Assembly (NCBI GenBank): GCA_023241745.1
Contig: JALQCY010000002.1
Span: 248,001-312,000 of the forward strand
DNA from: Isoptericola peretonis
GTDB lineage: Bacteria; Actinomycetota; Actinomycetes; Actinomycetales; Cellulomonadaceae
Direction of reading: 5' to 3'
DNA: 64,000 nucleotides
Program-made: the position numbers and the translations under genes
The notes under the pieces: generated by a model
Database searches by the model: none
What the model was told of the DNA's origin: nothing
What the model saw: the letters and a program-made list of their open reading frames with translations, nothing else
Shown here: one piece after another, positions 25,615 through 35,630 of the stretch
Layout of the letters: the number at the start of each line of letters is the position of its first letter
How positions within the stretch are numbered: position 1 is the stretch's first letter

Positions 25615-28404
25615 TCACACCCGGGCGGGCGTGCCCCCGGCCGTGAGGGCGAGGACGCCCGCGAGCTCCCGGCGCGAGCCGATGCCGAGCTTCGTGTACA
25701 CCTTGCGCAGGTGCCACTCGACCGTGTGGGGGCTGAGGAACAGGTGCGCACCGATCGTCGGGTTGGTCATCCCCTCCGCTGCCAGCGCCGCGATCTGGGC
25801 CTCCTGCGGCGTGAGCCGTGCGCCGATCGCCTCCGCCGGTGCGCGGACCTTGACGCCGGTGGCGGCAAGCTCTCGCCGCGCCCGCTCCGCGAAGGCAGCG
25901 GCGGGCATCGCGGCGAACAGGTCGTAGGCCGTGCGCAGGTGCTCCCTTGCGGCCCGACGCCGGCCCTCCCGGCGAAGCCACTCGCCGTAGAGCAGGTGGG
26001 CGCGGGCGACCTCGGCGGTCACGCGGTCTTCGTCCAGGTGCTCGATGGCGGCGCGGTAGAGGCGATCGGCCTCGTCGCCCTCGCTCAGGAGCGCCCGGCA
26101 CCGCGCCCGGATGCCTCGCGCCCACCCGGTGTCGGCCACGCGGGTGAGCGCGTCCAGGCGGGCGAACGAGCTCGCGGCCTGGTGGGGCTCGCCACAGCGC
26201 ACGGCCGCCTCGACGTTCTCGATCAACGACAGGCCGACGAAGTTGAAGCCGTCGTGCTCGACCACCGCGCGGGAGGCGTCGAGCGCGTCGGCGTAGCGCG
26301 CCAGCCCGTTGCACAGCACGCCCTGGACGTAGCCGGTGACGGCGAGCAACGAGGCCTCACCGCGCCTGGTCGCGCGGGTCCGCGCGTCGTCGAAGAGGGC
26401 AAGGGCCGGCCTCTCCTCGCCGCGCCACGCCGTCAGGACGAGGGACGCGTACGTGAACGGGGCGTTCCCGGTCGCGCTCGCGATCACGTCGGCCTCCTCG
26501 ATCTTCCGGGCCGCGGCGTCCAGGTCGCCGTGGAAGACGTCGACACCGGCCGTGTAGACGAGCAACGTCGGCAGCACGCCCAGCGCACCGATGCCACGTG
26601 CCAGGCGCACGGCGCGCGCCGAGATCTCGTCCCAGGCGACGAAGTCCCACGCGTGGTGGAAGAACGCCTCCAGCGCGACCGGCGCCAGCAGGAGCCACCG
26701 CAAGGTGGACTCCGGGCCGTCCAGCTCCTCGTGCGCGAACGGGCCCAGCGCAGCCCGGACCGCGCCGACGCCCTGCTCCGGTCCGTCGGCCAGGAGCGTC
26801 GCGATCGCGTCGAGCAGGGAGTCCGACGGGCTGGTGCCCAGCGCGGCGCCGGGCCGCCGGGCGGCGGTCGCCGCCGTCGCCGCGGCCGCGACACCTGCAG
26901 GGCCGTGGACGCGCCCGGAGAACACGGCCGCGCTGATCGCCTCGAGATAGGTCTCCCGAGCGAGGGGCGACCCGGCCGCGGAGAGCTGAGCGGCGGCATC
27001 CAGCAGGAGCGGCGCCGCCTCGTCGCTCCGGCTGCGCGCGAAGAGCACCCGGGCGCGGAGCCTGCTCACGCGGGCGCGATCGGTCGCGTCGAGCGGGCAG
27101 AGGTCGGCCACGGTCGCCATCGCCGTCGCCCGGTCGAGGGCCGCCGCCGAGAAGTGTGCCTCGGCCGCCGTCAGGGCGCGGCGCCCGCGTCGGTCCGGTT
27201 CAGGCGTGAGGTCGGTGGCCCGCTCGAGCAGCACCGCTTCTGCGGCGATGCCTCCGCGTCGCCGGGCGCGGTCGGCTGCCCGCTCGAGGCCGTCCGCGGC
27301 CTCCTCGTCAGGGCCGTCGCACGCCTGCGCGGCGTGCCAGGCGCGCCGGTCGGGGTCGTGGACCGGGTCGGACGCCCATGCCAGCGCGCTGTGCACGGCG
27401 CGTCGCTCGGCGGGGTTCGCGGAACGGTAGACCGCGGACCGGGCGAGCGGGTGACGGAACCGGACGGCGTCCCCGAACTCGACGAGACCGGCCGCCTTGG
27501 CGGGCGCGGCGTCCGGGACGACGCCCAGGTGCTCCGCCGCCCGCAGCAGGAGCCTCGTGTCGCCGGCCGGCTCCGCGGCGGCGACGAGCAGGAGGCTCCG
27601 GGTCGCGGAGGGGAGCATGCCTGCCCGGCGCGCGAAGTCCTCCTCCACGCGGTCCGGGACAGCCTCCGGCCGCGTCGCGTCCAGGCCGTAGGACAGCTCG
27701 GCGGCGCTCCGCCCTCGGTAGAGCTCCAGGAGCGCGAGCGGGTTCCCGTGGGTCTCGGCCACGACCCGGTCCCGCACCCGCGCCTCCAGCCGTCCGTCGA
27801 CGGCGGAGTCGATCAGCTCGCCGGCCGACGCGGGGTCGAGCCCGTCGACCCGCAGCTCGTCGAGGCCGGCCAGCGCCGCCGACCCCTCGGGGTCGCGCAC
27901 CGCGGCCACGAGGGCGACGGACTCGGCCAGGAGTCGCCTGGCGACGAACTCGAGCGTCAGCAACGACGCCCGGTCCAGCCAGTGCGCGTCGTCCACGACG
28001 ACGAGCACCGGCCGGGCCTCGGAGGCGCGGGTGAGCAGGGTGAGCACGGCCAGACCCACGAGGAACCGGGCGGGTGGGTCGCCCGCCGCCGTCCCGAAGG
28101 CCACCTGCAAGGCGTCCCGCTGCGGTTCGGGCAGACGGTCGGCCTGCCCGAGGAACGGTGCGCAGAGCTGCTGCAGGCCGGCGTACGCCAGCTCCATGTC
28201 CGCCTCGACGCCGAGCGCCCGCGTCACGGTGATCCCCGAGGCCTGCGCGGCCACGTAGTCGAGCAGCACGGACTTGCCGACCCCCGCACCGCCCCGCAGG
28301 ACGCACACCGCCGAGCTCCCGCGCCGGACGCACGCGAGCACCTCGTCCAGCGTTGCCCGCTCGTCGACGCGTCCGACCAGGTGGGGGAGGGGACTGGCGC
28401 TCAT
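25615..28404 (-). CDS. LAL-type LuxR-family regulator
   Basis: A 929-aa large ATP-binding LuxR regulator. The N-terminal STAND/AAA ATPase has Walker A GGAGVGKS (near residue 40) and Walker [13 protein letters not shown]. The long middle is helical repeats of the TPR kind. The C-terminal helix-turn-helix is [34 protein letters not shown]. Such proteins are ligand-gated activators of catabolic or secondary metabolic genes. The ATG at 28404 follows AGGAG by 7 nt. No obvious target adjoins it; the fructan operon already has a LacI repressor. Confidence 0.92.
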   Translation of the reverse strand: MSASPLPHLVGRVDERATLDEVLACVRRGSSAVCVLRGGAGVGKSVLLDYVAAQASGITVTRALGVEADMELAYAGLQQLCAPFLGQADRLPEPQRDALQVAFGTAAGDPPARFLVGLAVLTLLTRASEARPVLVVVDDAHWLDRASLLTLEFVARRLLAESVALVAAVRDPEGSAALAGLDELRVDGLDPASAGELIDSAVDGRLEARVRDRVVAETHGNPLALLELYRGRSAAELSYGLDATRPEAVPDRVEEDFARRAGMLPSATRSLLLVAAAEPAGDTRLLLRAAEHLGVVPDAAPAKAAGLVEFGDAVRFRHPLARSAVYRSANPAERRAVHSALAWASDPVHDPDRRAWHAAQACDGPDEEAADGLERAADRARRRGGIAAEAVLLERATDLTPEPDRRGRRALTAAEAHFSAAALDRATAMATVADLCPLDATDRARVSRLRARVLFARSRSDEAAPLLLDAAAQLSAAGSPLARETYLEAISAAVFSGRVHGPAGVAAAATAATAARRPGAALGTSPSDSLLDAIATLLADGPEQGVGAVRAALGPFAHEELDGPESTLRWLLLAPVALEAFFHHAWDFVAWDEISARAVRLARGIGALGVLPTLLVYTAGVDVFHGDLDAAARKIEEADVIASATGNAPFTYASLVLTAWRGEERPALALFDDARTRATRRGEASLLAVTGYVQGVLCNGLARYADALDASRAVVEHDGFNFVGLSLIENVEAAVRCGEPHQAASSFARLDALTRVADTGWARGIRARCRALLSEGDEADRLYRAAIEHLDEDRVTAEVARAHLLYGEWLRREGRRRAAREHLRTAYDLFAAMPAAAFAERARRELAATGVKVRAPAEAIGARLTPQEAQIAALAAEGMTNPTIGAHLFLSPHTVEWHLRKVYTKLGIGSRRELAGVLALTAGGTPARV

Positions 28405-28631
28405 CGCAGCTCCTGGGCCTCGCGGGCGCGCATCGTCGGTGGCGCCCTCGGGGGCAGGCTACCGGCCCGTGTCACACATCGCGCCGCCAGGCGGTCGAGA
28501 GGCGGTCAGGAGTCGACCGCCGCAGGAGGAACCGTTCCCCGCACCCCACCCGCTCGCCACCGCCGCGCTCGAGATCGCCGAGGCCGGCGTCGCCGTGCTC
28601 GTCGTCGACAAGCGTTCCGCGCTCGACGCGC

Positions 28632-29312
28632 TCAGCGGCCGGCGGCGTCAGGCTCCGGCCGTGGCCCGGGGTCCTCCGTGACGACCAGGGCGCGAAGGAT
28701 CGTCTCGGCGACCTCGCGCGGGCCGACGTTGCGGTGGGACGAGGCGGAGTGCAGGACCCGTCGGGCGGCGTCCGCGGAGCACTCGTTGGTCTGCATGATG
28801 GCGCCGACGGCGCGCTCGACCACCATGGCGTCGGACATGCCCCGATAGAAACCGGCCGCGGCGTCCTCCAGCTCGGCGAGCGACAGGTGCAGGCGCACCG
28901 TCGAGGCGACCAGCTGCGCGTAGCCGTCGGCGGCGGTCAGCAGGCCGGGAGTCCAGGGGTCCGCGCTGCGGGAGTAGAGGTTCAGGGCCACGTCGACGCC
29001 GTCCTCGACGTGTGCCGGCACGGCCAGCGCGGAGACGAAGCCCTCGTGGTCCGCCTGCTCGCGCCAGTCCTCCCAGCCCTCGCCGTCGTCGATCTCGGGC
29101 ACCACGCACGCCGTGTGCCGGTCCATCGCGTCGACGCACGGTCCGCTCTCCGCCATCGACTCGGCCTGGTCGCAGCGGGCGGCGGCGTCGGTGCTGCTGC
29201 CCGCCCGCACCGTCAGGCCGTGCTGGCGCACGGTGATGCTGGTCTCGATGCCGGACCCGAGGATCGCCGAGGCCCGGCGAGCGTATTCGAACGGGTATTG
29301 CGAGATGTCCAT
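28632..29312 (-). CDS. GAF-ANTAR domain regulator
   Basis: A 226-aa protein with an N-terminal GAF-like sensor (residues about 20-145, with [18 protein letters not shown]) and a C-terminal ANTAR RNA-binding domain ([29 protein letters not shown]). ANTAR proteins bind nascent RNA and prevent termination. The start is the ATG at 29312 ([13 protein letters not shown]), with a weak AGGA upstream. The frame is open far upstream only as antisense of ctaD. It is divergent from ctaD across 204 bp. No RNA target could be assigned. Confidence 0.88.
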   Translation of the reverse strand: MDISQYPFEYARRASAILGSGIETSITVRQHGLTVRAGSSTDAAARCDQAESMAESGPCVDAMDRHTACVVPEIDDGEGWEDWREQADHEGFVSALAVPAHVEDGVDVALNLYSRSADPWTPGLLTAADGYAQLVASTVRLHLSLAELEDAAAGFYRGMSDAMVVERAVGAIMQTNECSADAARRVLHSASSHRNVGPREVAETILRALVVTEDPGPRPEPDAAGR

Positions 29313-29516
29313 GGCGGGGGTCCTGTCGGCGAACGGTGCGGCACGCGCTCCGATCATGCGACCCGGGCCGTGTCCTCGCACGGCCGCGCGAGACATAGCG
29401 CGCGCGGGATGCTGCCCGGTGAGCTCGTGGACTCGGTCGTACGCTGGCGGGAGGGCACGAGGACGGTGCCCGTCGCGTGGAGAACGTCGCGCCTGACCGA
29501 CACCTCGGAGGCGCTC

Positions 29517-31361
29517 GTGCTCGAGACCCGAACTCGCCCGTCGTCGCCTGCGGCGTCCGCCAGACCCGGTCTGGGCCGGGCGGCGCTCCGCTGGGTGACG
29601 AGCACCGACCACAAGACGATCGGCCGGATGTACCTCGCCGCCTCGTTCGTCTTCTTCTGCATCGGCGGCCTCATGGCGCTGGCGGTCCGCGCCGAGCTGT
29701 TCGAGCCGGGGATCCAGCTCGTGCAGAGCCGGGAGCAGTACAACCAGCTGTTCACCATGCACGGCACCGTCATGATGCTGCTGTTCGCCACCCCGCTCTT
29801 CGCGGGGTTCGCCAACGTGATCATGCCGCTGCAGATCGGCGCGCCGGACGTCGCCTTCCCCCGGCTCAACATGCTCTCGTTCTGGCTGTTCCTTTTCGGG
29901 GGCGTGATCACCGTGAGCGGGTTCTTCACGAGCCAGGGTGCGGCCTCCTTCGGGTGGACCGCCTACACGCCGTTGTCCCGCGAGTCCTTCAGCCCGGAGG
30001 TCGGGGGCGACCTGTGGGTCTTCGGGCTGGCCCTCGCCGGGTTCGGCACCATCCTCGGTGCCGTCAACTTCGTCACCACGATCATCACGATGCGGGCGCC
30101 GGGCATGACGATGTTCCGGATGCCGGTGTTCACCTGGAACACGCTGATCACCAGCCTCCTCGTGCTCATGGCGTTCCCCGTCCTGGCGTCCGCGCTCCTC
30201 GCCCTCGGCGCCGACCGGCGACTCGGGGCGCAGATCTTCAACCCCGAGAACGGCGGGGCGCTCCTCTGGCAGCACCTGTTCTGGTTCTTCGGTCATCCGG
30301 AGGTCTACGTGATCGCGCTGCCGTTCTTCGGGATCATCAGCGAGATCCTGCCGGTGTTCAGCCGCAAGCCGCTGTTCGGCTACAAGGGCATCGTCTTCGC
30401 GACGATCGCCATCGCGGGGCTCTCCATGACGGTCTGGGCCCACCACATGTTCACCACGGGGGCGGTCCTCCTGCCGTTCTTCGCGCTCATGACGATGCTC
30501 ATCGCCGTCCCCACCGGCGTGAAGTACTTCAACTGGATCGGCACGCTGTGGCGCGGGAAGCTCAGCTTCGAGACGCCCATGCTGTGGTCGATCGGCTTCC
30601 TCGTCACGTTCCTCTTCGGCGGCCTGACCGGCATCATCCTGGCGAGCCCGCCCCTGGACTTCCACGTCCACGACTCGTACTTCGTGGTGGCGCACTTCCA
30701 CTACGTGGTGTTCGGCACCGTCGTGTTCGCGATGTTCGCGGGCTTCTACTTCTGGTGGCCGAAGCTCGTGGGCACCCGGCTCGACGAGCGGCTCGGCAAG
30801 ATCCACTTCTGGCTCCTGTTCGTCGGCTTCCACACGACGTTCCTCATCCACCACTGGCTCGGCATCGAGGGCATGCCGCGCCGGTACGCCGACTATGCGG
30901 CCAACGACGGCTTCACCTGGGAGCACCAGGTCTCCACGGTCGGCGCGTTCGTCCTCGGCGCCTCCACGCTGCCGTTCCTGTGGAACGTGTACACGACCTG
31001 GAGGCACGCGCCGAAGGTGACGGTGGACGACCCGTGGGGCTTCGGCCGGTCGCTCGAGTGGGCGACCTCCTGCCCGCCGCCGCGGCACAACTTCGCCTCC
31101 CTGCCGCGCATCCGCTCCGAGTCGCCCGCCTTCGACCTCCACCACCCGGAGGTCGTGATGATGGAGCACGTGGAGACCGAGCCGGGTCCCGGCGAGCAGG
31201 TCTACGGCGAGGCCGATCGCCGCGGCGAGAAGGGGCTCGCCCGCGAGCACAGCCAGGGCAGCCCGCCCCGTCAGGACTCGACCAGCACCCGCGTCGAGGA
31301 CGGTCCACCCCGCGGTGCCCACGGGCGAGGGGTGCGCGACGAGAGAGAACCGGGTCCCTGA
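29517..31361 (+). CDS. ctaD: Cytochrome c oxidase subunit I (orphan)
   Basis: A 614-aa haem-copper oxidase subunit I with 12 membrane helices. Ligands are visible: haem a His in FTMHGTVMM (near residue 81), the CuB His and cross-linked Tyr in GHPEVYV (near 258), the His pair in VWAHHMF (near 308), and the haem a3/a His in [15 protein letters not shown] (near 383-397). The start is a GTG at 29517, with GGAGG 5 nt upstream. No ctaC, ctaE, ctaF or qcr genes are near, so this is probably a second copy apart from the main operon. The C-terminal 60 residues are charged and low-complexity. Confidence 0.93.
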   Translation: MLETRTRPSSPAASARPGLGRAALRWVTSTDHKTIGRMYLAASFVFFCIGGLMALAVRAELFEPGIQLVQSREQYNQLFTMHGTVMMLLFATPLFAGFANVIMPLQIGAPDVAFPRLNMLSFWLFLFGGVITVSGFFTSQGAASFGWTAYTPLSRESFSPEVGGDLWVFGLALAGFGTILGAVNFVTTIITMRAPGMTMFRMPVFTWNTLITSLLVLMAFPVLASALLALGADRRLGAQIFNPENGGALLWQHLFWFFGHPEVYVIALPFFGIISEILPVFSRKPLFGYKGIVFATIAIAGLSMTVWAHHMFTTGAVLLPFFALMTMLIAVPTGVKYFNWIGTLWRGKLSFETPMLWSIGFLVTFLFGGLTGIILASPPLDFHVHDSYFVVAHFHYVVFGTVVFAMFAGFYFWWPKLVGTRLDERLGKIHFWLLFVGFHTTFLIHHWLGIEGMPRRYADYAANDGFTWEHQVSTVGAFVLGASTLPFLWNVYTTWRHAPKVTVDDPWGFGRSLEWATSCPPPRHNFASLPRIRSESPAFDLHHPEVVMMEHVETEPGPGEQVYGEADRRGEKGLAREHSQGSPPRQDSTSTRVEDGPPRGAHGRGVRDEREPGP

Positions 31362-31404
31362 CCATCGCGCTCCCAGCCGGCGTCCGCGACGCCGGCTCCG
31401 TCGT

Positions 31405-31475
31405 GCCCTGTCGGTGTGAGCCCTGTCGGTGTGAGCCCTGTCGGAGTCAGCCCTGTCGGAGTCAGCCCTGTCGGA
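31405..31475. repeat. 15-bp tandem repeat at the kinase 3' end
   Basis: Four full copies and one partial copy of GCCCTGTCGGTGTGA / GCCCTGTCGGAGTCA (31405-31464, then 31465-31475). The kinase stop codon (complement of TCA, 31462-31464) and its last codons (RQG) lie within the array. It fills the gap between convergent ctaD and the kinase gene. Confidence 0.95.
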
Positions 31476-33195
31476 CCGCCGTGCCGGCGCCCCCGTCGGC
31501 CGCGTCGCCGGTGGGCCGGGGCGCTGACGACGGTGCCGGCTCCTCGGACGGGGGCGGCTCCTGCGTGGGTTCCTCGGTCGGCTCGTCGGTCGGCGTCGGC
31601 TCCTGGGTGGGTTCCTCGGTCGGCTCGTCGGTCGGCGTCGGCTCGTCCGTCGGCGTGGGCTCCTCGGTCGGCTCGTCCGAGGGCGTGGGGCTCGGCGTCG
31701 GGCTCGGCGTCGAGGTGGACGTCGCGGTGGGCGTCGGGTCCGAGGTCCGCGTAGGACGGGACGTCGGCTCCGTCGTGGGTTCCTCGGGCGGGTCCGTCGT
31801 GGGCTGCGAGCGCGTCGCGCTCGGCGACGGCGACGGGCTGTGCGTGACCGGCACGGTGGGCCCCTCGTCACCCGGCTCGCGCATGGACCAGAAGGCCACG
31901 GCCCCCGCGACGGCGGCCGCCAGGAGCAGGGCGAGCACGACGACGACCCAGCGGCGGGAGAAGAAGGCGCGCCACCCGGACGGTTCGGACGGCTCCGCCT
32001 CGACGGCTTCCTCCGTCGGCGGCTCGGCGGGCGGCCCGGCGGGCGGCTCGGCAGCGGGATCGGACGGCGTGGCTGCTCCGATCGCGCCGAGCTGCCGGGT
32101 GCTCTGGAACTCGGCGTCGTCGTAGGCGGCGAGCGCGGCCCCGGCGGCTGCGGCGCCCGCGACCCCGATGACGGCCGTCCGGTGCGGGTCGTCGGCGGCG
32201 ATCTGGCCCAGCGTCTGCGTCTGGTCGGCGTCCGGCTCGCCGGGGCTCGCCGGGGCGCCCAGGACGGCGGTACCGCCCGCGCCGAGCAGGGACGCCACGG
32301 CCGCGCCCGTCGCCTCGGCGGACGGGAACCGGCGGAGGGGGCTCTTCGCCATGGCCCGCGCGACGAACCGGTCCACGGCGGGGGGCACCGCGGCGCGACG
32401 CGCCGACGGCGCGGGAACGGGCGCCTCGACGTGGGCGCGCAGGACGTCGGCGGGCCGCGCCCGCTCGTACGGCGGGTGCCCGGTGAGGGCGAAGTAGGCC
32501 AGGGCGCCGACCGAGTAGAGGTCGCTGCGCGCGTCGAGCGGCTTGCCCTGGGCCTGCTCGGGCGACATGTACGACGCCGACCCGACCACCCGGTCGCCGT
32601 CCCCGTCGCCGCCCCCGGGTGCGGCGAGGCCGAGGTCGAGCAGCCCGACCGTCGTGCCGCCGTCGTCGCGGGAGCCGACGACGACGTTGCGCGGGCTCAC
32701 GTCGCGGTGCACCAGCCCGGCGGCGTGCACGGCGGCGAGCCCGTCGAGCAGCCCCCCGACGACGGCCAGCGCCTCCGGCCAGGGCAGCCCCTGGCCGGCC
32801 GCCAGCTCGGAGAGCGGGACGCCGGGAAGGCGCCGCATCAGCAGCCAGGGCACGTTCGCGCCCGCGACCTCGTCCTCCCCGGTGTCGAGCACCTTCGCCA
32901 CGCCCGGGTGGTCCACCAGGTCCGAGGCCGCCGTCTCGCGCGCCAGGGCGGCGCGTGCCGCCTCGTCCTCGACCAGGTGCGGGTGGAGGACCTTCACCAG
33001 GAGCCCTGGTTCCGTCTCCGTGCCGTCGCCCGGGTCGCGGGCGTCCCCGCCCTGCCCGTCGTCCGGGGCGGGCAGGCGCGTGGCCTCGTAGACGGTGTAC
33101 GTGCCGCCGGTGCCGAGGATGTCGCCGAGGACGTACTTCCCGCCGAGGACCACGTGGGCGCCTGCGGGCCCCTCGGGCGGCTCGTCCGTGGTCAT
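31462..33195 (-). CDS. Serine/threonine protein kinase-like membrane protein
   Basis: A 577-aa protein with an N-terminal kinase domain (residues about 20-290), a transmembrane helix near 415 ([21 protein letters not shown] minus its ends) and an external tail of about 150 residues rich in Pro, Thr and Glu ([15 protein letters not shown] repeats). The glycine loop is [12 protein letters not shown] and the lysine motif is LLVKVLHP. The catalytic loop reads HRDVSPRN, not HRDLKPxN, and the magnesium motif reads DLG, not DFG, so activity may be altered. The ATG at 33195 is chosen; a GTG at 33204 is possible. Confidence 0.85.
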   Translation of the reverse strand: MTTDEPPEGPAGAHVVLGGKYVLGDILGTGGTYTVYEATRLPAPDDGQGGDARDPGDGTETEPGLLVKVLHPHLVEDEAARAALARETAASDLVDHPGVAKVLDTGEDEVAGANVPWLLMRRLPGVPLSELAAGQGLPWPEALAVVGGLLDGLAAVHAAGLVHRDVSPRNVVVGSRDDGGTTVGLLDLGLAAPGGGDGDGDRVVGSASYMSPEQAQGKPLDARSDLYSVGALAYFALTGHPPYERARPADVLRAHVEAPVPAPSARRAAVPPAVDRFVARAMAKSPLRRFPSAEATGAAVASLLGAGGTAVLGAPASPGEPDADQTQTLGQIAADDPHRTAVIGVAGAAAAGAALAAYDDAEFQSTRQLGAIGAATPSDPAAEPPAGPPAEPPTEEAVEAEPSEPSGWRAFFSRRWVVVVLALLLAAAVAGAVAFWSMREPGDEGPTVPVTHSPSPSPSATRSQPTTDPPEEPTTEPTSRPTRTSDPTPTATSTSTPSPTPSPTPSDEPTEEPTPTDEPTPTDEPTEEPTQEPTPTDEPTEEPTQEPPPSEEPAPSSAPRPTGDAADGGAGTAVRQG

Positions 33196-33380
33196 GAGGC
33201 GCACCGCCGGGCGGACGGGGCTTCGTGGTGGGCGTCCGCGGGCGGCGGCGCGGTCGGTCCGGCGATCTCGGTCATTTCAGTCATGAGCGATCACAGGATA
33301 TGTGGCCGCGGCTCGTGCCGCACAGCACCGAGACCGGCCCGTCGTCGGATCCGTCGACCGCCCGTCCCTCCGTCCGGGTG

Positions 33381-34790
33381 TCAGACGTCGGCCAGGTCGG
33401 CCAGCGCGCTCTCGATCGCGCGGTGGAACGTCGGGTAGGCGTAGATCATGCGCCGCAGGTCCGCCACGGGCACCCGTGCCTGCACCGCGAGGGTGAGGAT
33501 CGCGAGGATCTCGCCGCCCGCCGGGCCGGCGGCCGTCGCGCCCACCAGGACGCCGGCGTCGGCGTCCTCGACGAGCTTGACCAGGCCCTCGTTGCCCGGA
33601 CCGTGCACGAAGCCGCGCGACGACGACGCCAGGTCGGTCACGCCCGTGCGGACGGCGATCCCCGCGTCGCGCGCCGCGGCCTCCGTGAGCCCGACGCCGC
33701 CGATCTCCGGGTCGGTGAACGTCACGTGCGGGACGGCCCGGTAGTCGGCCCGCTCGTCTCCGCCGCCTCCGTCGTCGCCCGCCGCCAGGATGTCCGCGGC
33801 CGCGATGCGCGCCTGGTACATGGACACGTGGGTGAACGCGCCGTGCCCCGTGACGTCGCCGATCACCCACACGCCGTCGGCGGCGCGCATCCGGTCGTCG
33901 ACGGCGATCGTACGACCGGAGTCGTCGATCCCGACGCTCGCGACCCCGAGCGCCCGCAGGTCCGTGCGCCGGCCCGCGGAGACGAGCAGGCGCTCCGAGA
34001 CGAGCTGGGTGCCGTCGTCGAGGGTCAGCGTGAAGCCGGGACCCTCGTGGCCCACCCGCACCACCTGGGCGCCCGTGCGCACGCCGATGCCCTCGGCGGC
34101 GAAGCGGGAGGCGAGCAGCTCGCTCGCCTCGGGCTCGTCGGGCAGGATCAGCCGCGGCCCGGCCTCCACCACCTCCACGGAGGTGCCGAACCGGGCGAAC
34201 ACCTGGGCCAGCTCGCAGCCGATGGCGCCCCCGCCCAGCACGGTGAGGGACGCCGGCGCCTCGCTGGCGCGCACCGCCTCGCGGTTGGTCCAGTAGGGCG
34301 TGTCCGCCAGGCCTTCGACCGGCGGCACCGCGGGCTCGGTGCCCGGGTTGAGCAGCACGCCCCGCGTCGCGCGGAACCGGCGCTCGCCGTCCGCGGTGGC
34401 CACGGCCACCTCGCCGGGGCCCGTCAGCCGCCCGCGGCCGCGCACCACCCGCGCGCCCGCCTTCTCCAGCCGCTCGACGGCGACCGTGTCGTCCCAGTCG
34501 GTCGTCGCCTCGTCCCGGACCCGGCGCGCGACGGGCGCCCAGTCGGGCTCGACGTCGGCGCGGCCGGCGAGCGTCGCGACGCGCCTCGCCTCGGCGAGCG
34601 CGTCGGACGCACGGACCATCATCTTCGTCGGGATGCAGCCGAAGTACGGGCACTCCCCGCCGACGAGGCGTGCCTCCACCGCCACGACGTCCAGCCCCGC
34701 GCGGGCGAGCCGCCCGGTGGCGTCCTCACCGCCCGGCCCGGTGCCGATCACCACGACGTCGACGGTCTCGACGGGCTGCTCGGTCGTCAT
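33381..34790 (-). CDS. FAD-dependent pyridine nucleotide-disulfide oxidoreductase
   Basis: A 469-aa flavoprotein of the class I disulfide reductase family (dihydrolipoamide dehydrogenase / mercuric reductase-like). It has the FAD-binding motif VVVIGTGPGGEDATGRLA, the redox-active pair in GGECPYFGCIPTK (spacing Cys-x4-Cys), the NAD(P) motif LTVLGGGAIGCELAQVF and the FAD motif VWVIGDVTGHGAF. The C-terminal dimer domain (MIYAYPTFHRAIESAL) lacks the HPT-SE motif of true lipoamide dehydrogenases: it reads YPTFHRAI. The substrate is therefore unknown. It starts at the ATG at 34790 and is divergent from the phosphotransferase gene. Confidence 0.88.
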   Translation of the reverse strand: MTTEQPVETVDVVVIGTGPGGEDATGRLARAGLDVVAVEARLVGGECPYFGCIPTKMMVRASDALAEARRVATLAGRADVEPDWAPVARRVRDEATTDWDDTVAVERLEKAGARVVRGRGRLTGPGEVAVATADGERRFRATRGVLLNPGTEPAVPPVEGLADTPYWTNREAVRASEAPASLTVLGGGAIGCELAQVFARFGTSVEVVEAGPRLILPDEPEASELLASRFAAEGIGVRTGAQVVRVGHEGPGFTLTLDDGTQLVSERLLVSAGRRTDLRALGVASVGIDDSGRTIAVDDRMRAADGVWVIGDVTGHGAFTHVSMYQARIAAADILAAGDDGGGGDERADYRAVPHVTFTDPEIGGVGLTEAAARDAGIAVRTGVTDLASSSRGFVHGPGNEGLVKLVEDADAGVLVGATAAGPAGGEILAILTLAVQARVPVADLRRMIYAYPTFHRAIESALADLADV

Positions 34791-34917
34791 AGGTCCTCCT
34801 CGCGCGGTGGGTGTGGCCGGACGGCGCCGACCGGGCCAGCGCACCACATCGGCGACGTCGTCGCGCGCGGAACCGGACGCCGCGGTGCCCGGACGTGGGC
34901 TCTGCCAGTCTTGGCGC

Positions 34918-35589
34918 ATGGAGCTCCTCGCCGCCGGTCGCGACGCCGACGTCTTCGCCCTCGACGACGACCGCGTGCTGCGGCGCTACCGGAACGGCCG
35001 GCCGGCAGGCGACGACGCGGCGCTGCTCACCGCCGTCGTCGACGCCGGCTTCCCGGCGCCCGCCGTCCTCGGGGTCGACGGCGCGGGCATCGTGCTCGAA
35101 CGGCTGGCGGGCCCGACGCTCGGGGAGGCCCTGTTCGCCGGCGGCTACGACGTCACCGAGGCAGGCACCTTGCTCGCCTCGCTGCACGACCGGCTGCACG
35201 CCGTGCCGTGGGAGGGCGGGACCCTCCTGCACCTCGACCTGCACCCGTTCAACGTGATCCTGTCCACCCGCGGGCCCGTCGTCATCGACTGGACGGACGC
35301 GCGTCCCGGGCCTGCGGGGTTGGACGTCGCGGCGACGGCGCTGATCTTCGCGCTCGCCGCGCTCGAGCCGGGGGCGGCCACGGTGGGGGAGGCGTCCGTG
35401 GACGCCGTCGCGCCCCTCGCGCGCGACCTGCTCGCGGCATTCGTGGCGGCCACGGGCCCGGAGTACCGGGACCACCTCGACGGGGCCGTCGCGCTCCGCC
35501 GCGCCAACCCCGCGATGACCCGGGCAGAGATCGGCCGTCTGGACGAGGCCGCGGAGCTCGCGGCGGCCGCCGGCGTCCCGCCCGCCTGA
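34918..35589 (+). CDS. Phosphotransferase family protein (APH fold)
   Basis: A 223-aa small protein of the aminoglycoside phosphotransferase / choline kinase fold. The catalytic loop HLDLHPFNVIL and the metal-binding VIDWTDA are visible. The N-terminal lobe is short (LLAAGRDADVFALDDDRVLRRY). The substrate is unknown, and nothing suggests drug resistance. The gene starts at the ATG at 34918 and is followed 41 bp later by a DNA polymerase-like gene on the same strand. Confidence 0.8.
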   Translation: MELLAAGRDADVFALDDDRVLRRYRNGRPAGDDAALLTAVVDAGFPAPAVLGVDGAGIVLERLAGPTLGEALFAGGYDVTEAGTLLASLHDRLHAVPWEGGTLLHLDLHPFNVILSTRGPVVIDWTDARPGPAGLDVAATALIFALAALEPGAATVGEASVDAVAPLARDLLAAFVAATGPEYRDHLDGAVALRRANPAMTRAEIGRLDEAAELAAAAGVPPA

Positions 35590-35630
35590 CCCGCGTCCCG
35601 GCCGTCGGTGGCGCAGGGCAGGATGGCCGC

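Noticed and set aside
25615..28404. LAL regulator as the activator of the fructan operon
   Set aside because: It is convergent with that operon, 570 bp away across a sigma relic. The operon already has its own promoter, operators and LacI gene.
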